Source: Acidobacteriaceae bacterium
GTDB lineage: Bacteria; Acidobacteriota; Terriglobia; Terriglobales; Acidobacteriaceae
Length of the DNA stretch: 6,630 nucleotides
Direction of reading: 5' to 3'
Assembly: GCA_030044455.1 (NCBI GenBank)
Contig: JASHVU010000696.1
Location: 1-6,630 of the forward strand
The position numbers were made by a program, and so were the translations under genes. The notes beneath the pieces were generated by a model, which worked only from the letters and a program-made list of their open reading frames with translations, made no database searches and was not told where the DNA came from. Below, one piece after another: positions 6,460-6,630 of this stretch (positions are counted from its first letter, which is position 1; the number at the start of each line of letters is the position of its first letter).

Positions 6460-6630
6460 ACCTCAATCTCTTGATCCATGTCGCGCGTTGCGTACCAGTC
6501 TTCACGGATGAGCGGAAGCCGGCATCGGCCCCGTTCCGGCCGGCTGAGAAGAATCTGATAAACGGCGATATCTCCTCTGCGAAAAGCCGCCGCCGATCCC
6601 GCCATGTACAGCAGCCAAATCCTGTATGTC
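6456..6630 (-). CDS. Cyclopropane-fatty-acid-synthase-like methyltransferase, C-terminal 57 residues
   Basis: Only the C-terminal end lies in the window; the rest runs off the right edge. The visible block YRIWLLYMAGSAAAFRRGD followed by IAVYQILLSRPERG, then LPLIREDWYATRD, matches the conserved C-terminus of the CFA synthase family (typically W-x-LY-x-AGSAAAF-x-x-G followed by a YQ-hydrophobic block). These enzymes use S-adenosylmethionine to methylenate unsaturated acyl chains of membrane phospholipids. The SAM-binding and catalytic parts are not visible, so activity and exact subfamily (true cyclopropanation or other lipid methylation) are unknown. The TGA stop at 6456-6458 overlaps the start of the HEAT gene in ATGA, which indicates one operon. 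Confidence 0.75.
   Translation of the reverse strand, partial: TYRIWLLYMAGSAAAFRRGDIAVYQILLSRPERGRCRLPLIREDWYATRDMDQEIEV

Noticed and set aside
786..6630. Defence island (STAND ATPase, AAA+ ATPase, dynamin-like GTPase together)
   Set aside because: These families occur in antiviral systems, but no nuclease, protease, TIR or membrane-pore effector is present. The neighbours (ppa, lipid methyltransferase, pip) are housekeeping or metabolic, and no mobile-element sign is seen.

Overview
The window looks like ordinary bacterial chromosome with moderate GC. All supported genes lie on the minus strand, so the biological order runs from high to low coordinates. The pyrophosphatase, the paired P-loop ATPases and the dynamin-like protein with a Cys/His tail most resemble proteins I associate with soil Acidobacteriota. 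That assignment is tentative and rests on remembered family resemblance only. I see no transposase, integrase, tRNA, rRNA or CRISPR array.

Right-hand block (about 6630 to 3756): the 3' end of a cyclopropane-fatty-acid-synthase-like methyltransferase overlaps by 4 bases the start of a HEAT-repeat protein. After 43 bases comes a large dynamin-like GTPase. The GTPase carries a C-terminal extension with two CxxC...CxxH modules that could bind metal. A rho-independent terminator lies at 3537-3566, downstream of the GTPase. The block reads as one operon that may concern membrane lipids or membrane remodelling.

Middle block (3504 to 786): a complete family I inorganic pyrophosphatase (ppa) overlaps by 35 bases a small STAND/ORC-like P-loop ATPase. 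After a short spacer with a hairpin comes a AAA+ ATPase with an N-terminal winged-helix-like region. Because the terminator lies only 32 bases upstream of the ppa start codon, either ppa's promoter lies further upstream and the hairpin sits in its leader, or ppa depends on readthrough.

Left-hand block (785 to 1): a 231-base spacer with two inverted repeats, then the N-terminal 184 codons of a proline iminopeptidase that runs off the window edge.

The least explained parts are the dynamin-Cys/His fusion with its lipid-methyltransferase and HEAT neighbours, and the co-directional pair of unrelated P-loop ATPases behind ppa. Neither block shows an obvious defence effector, so I do not call a defence island.
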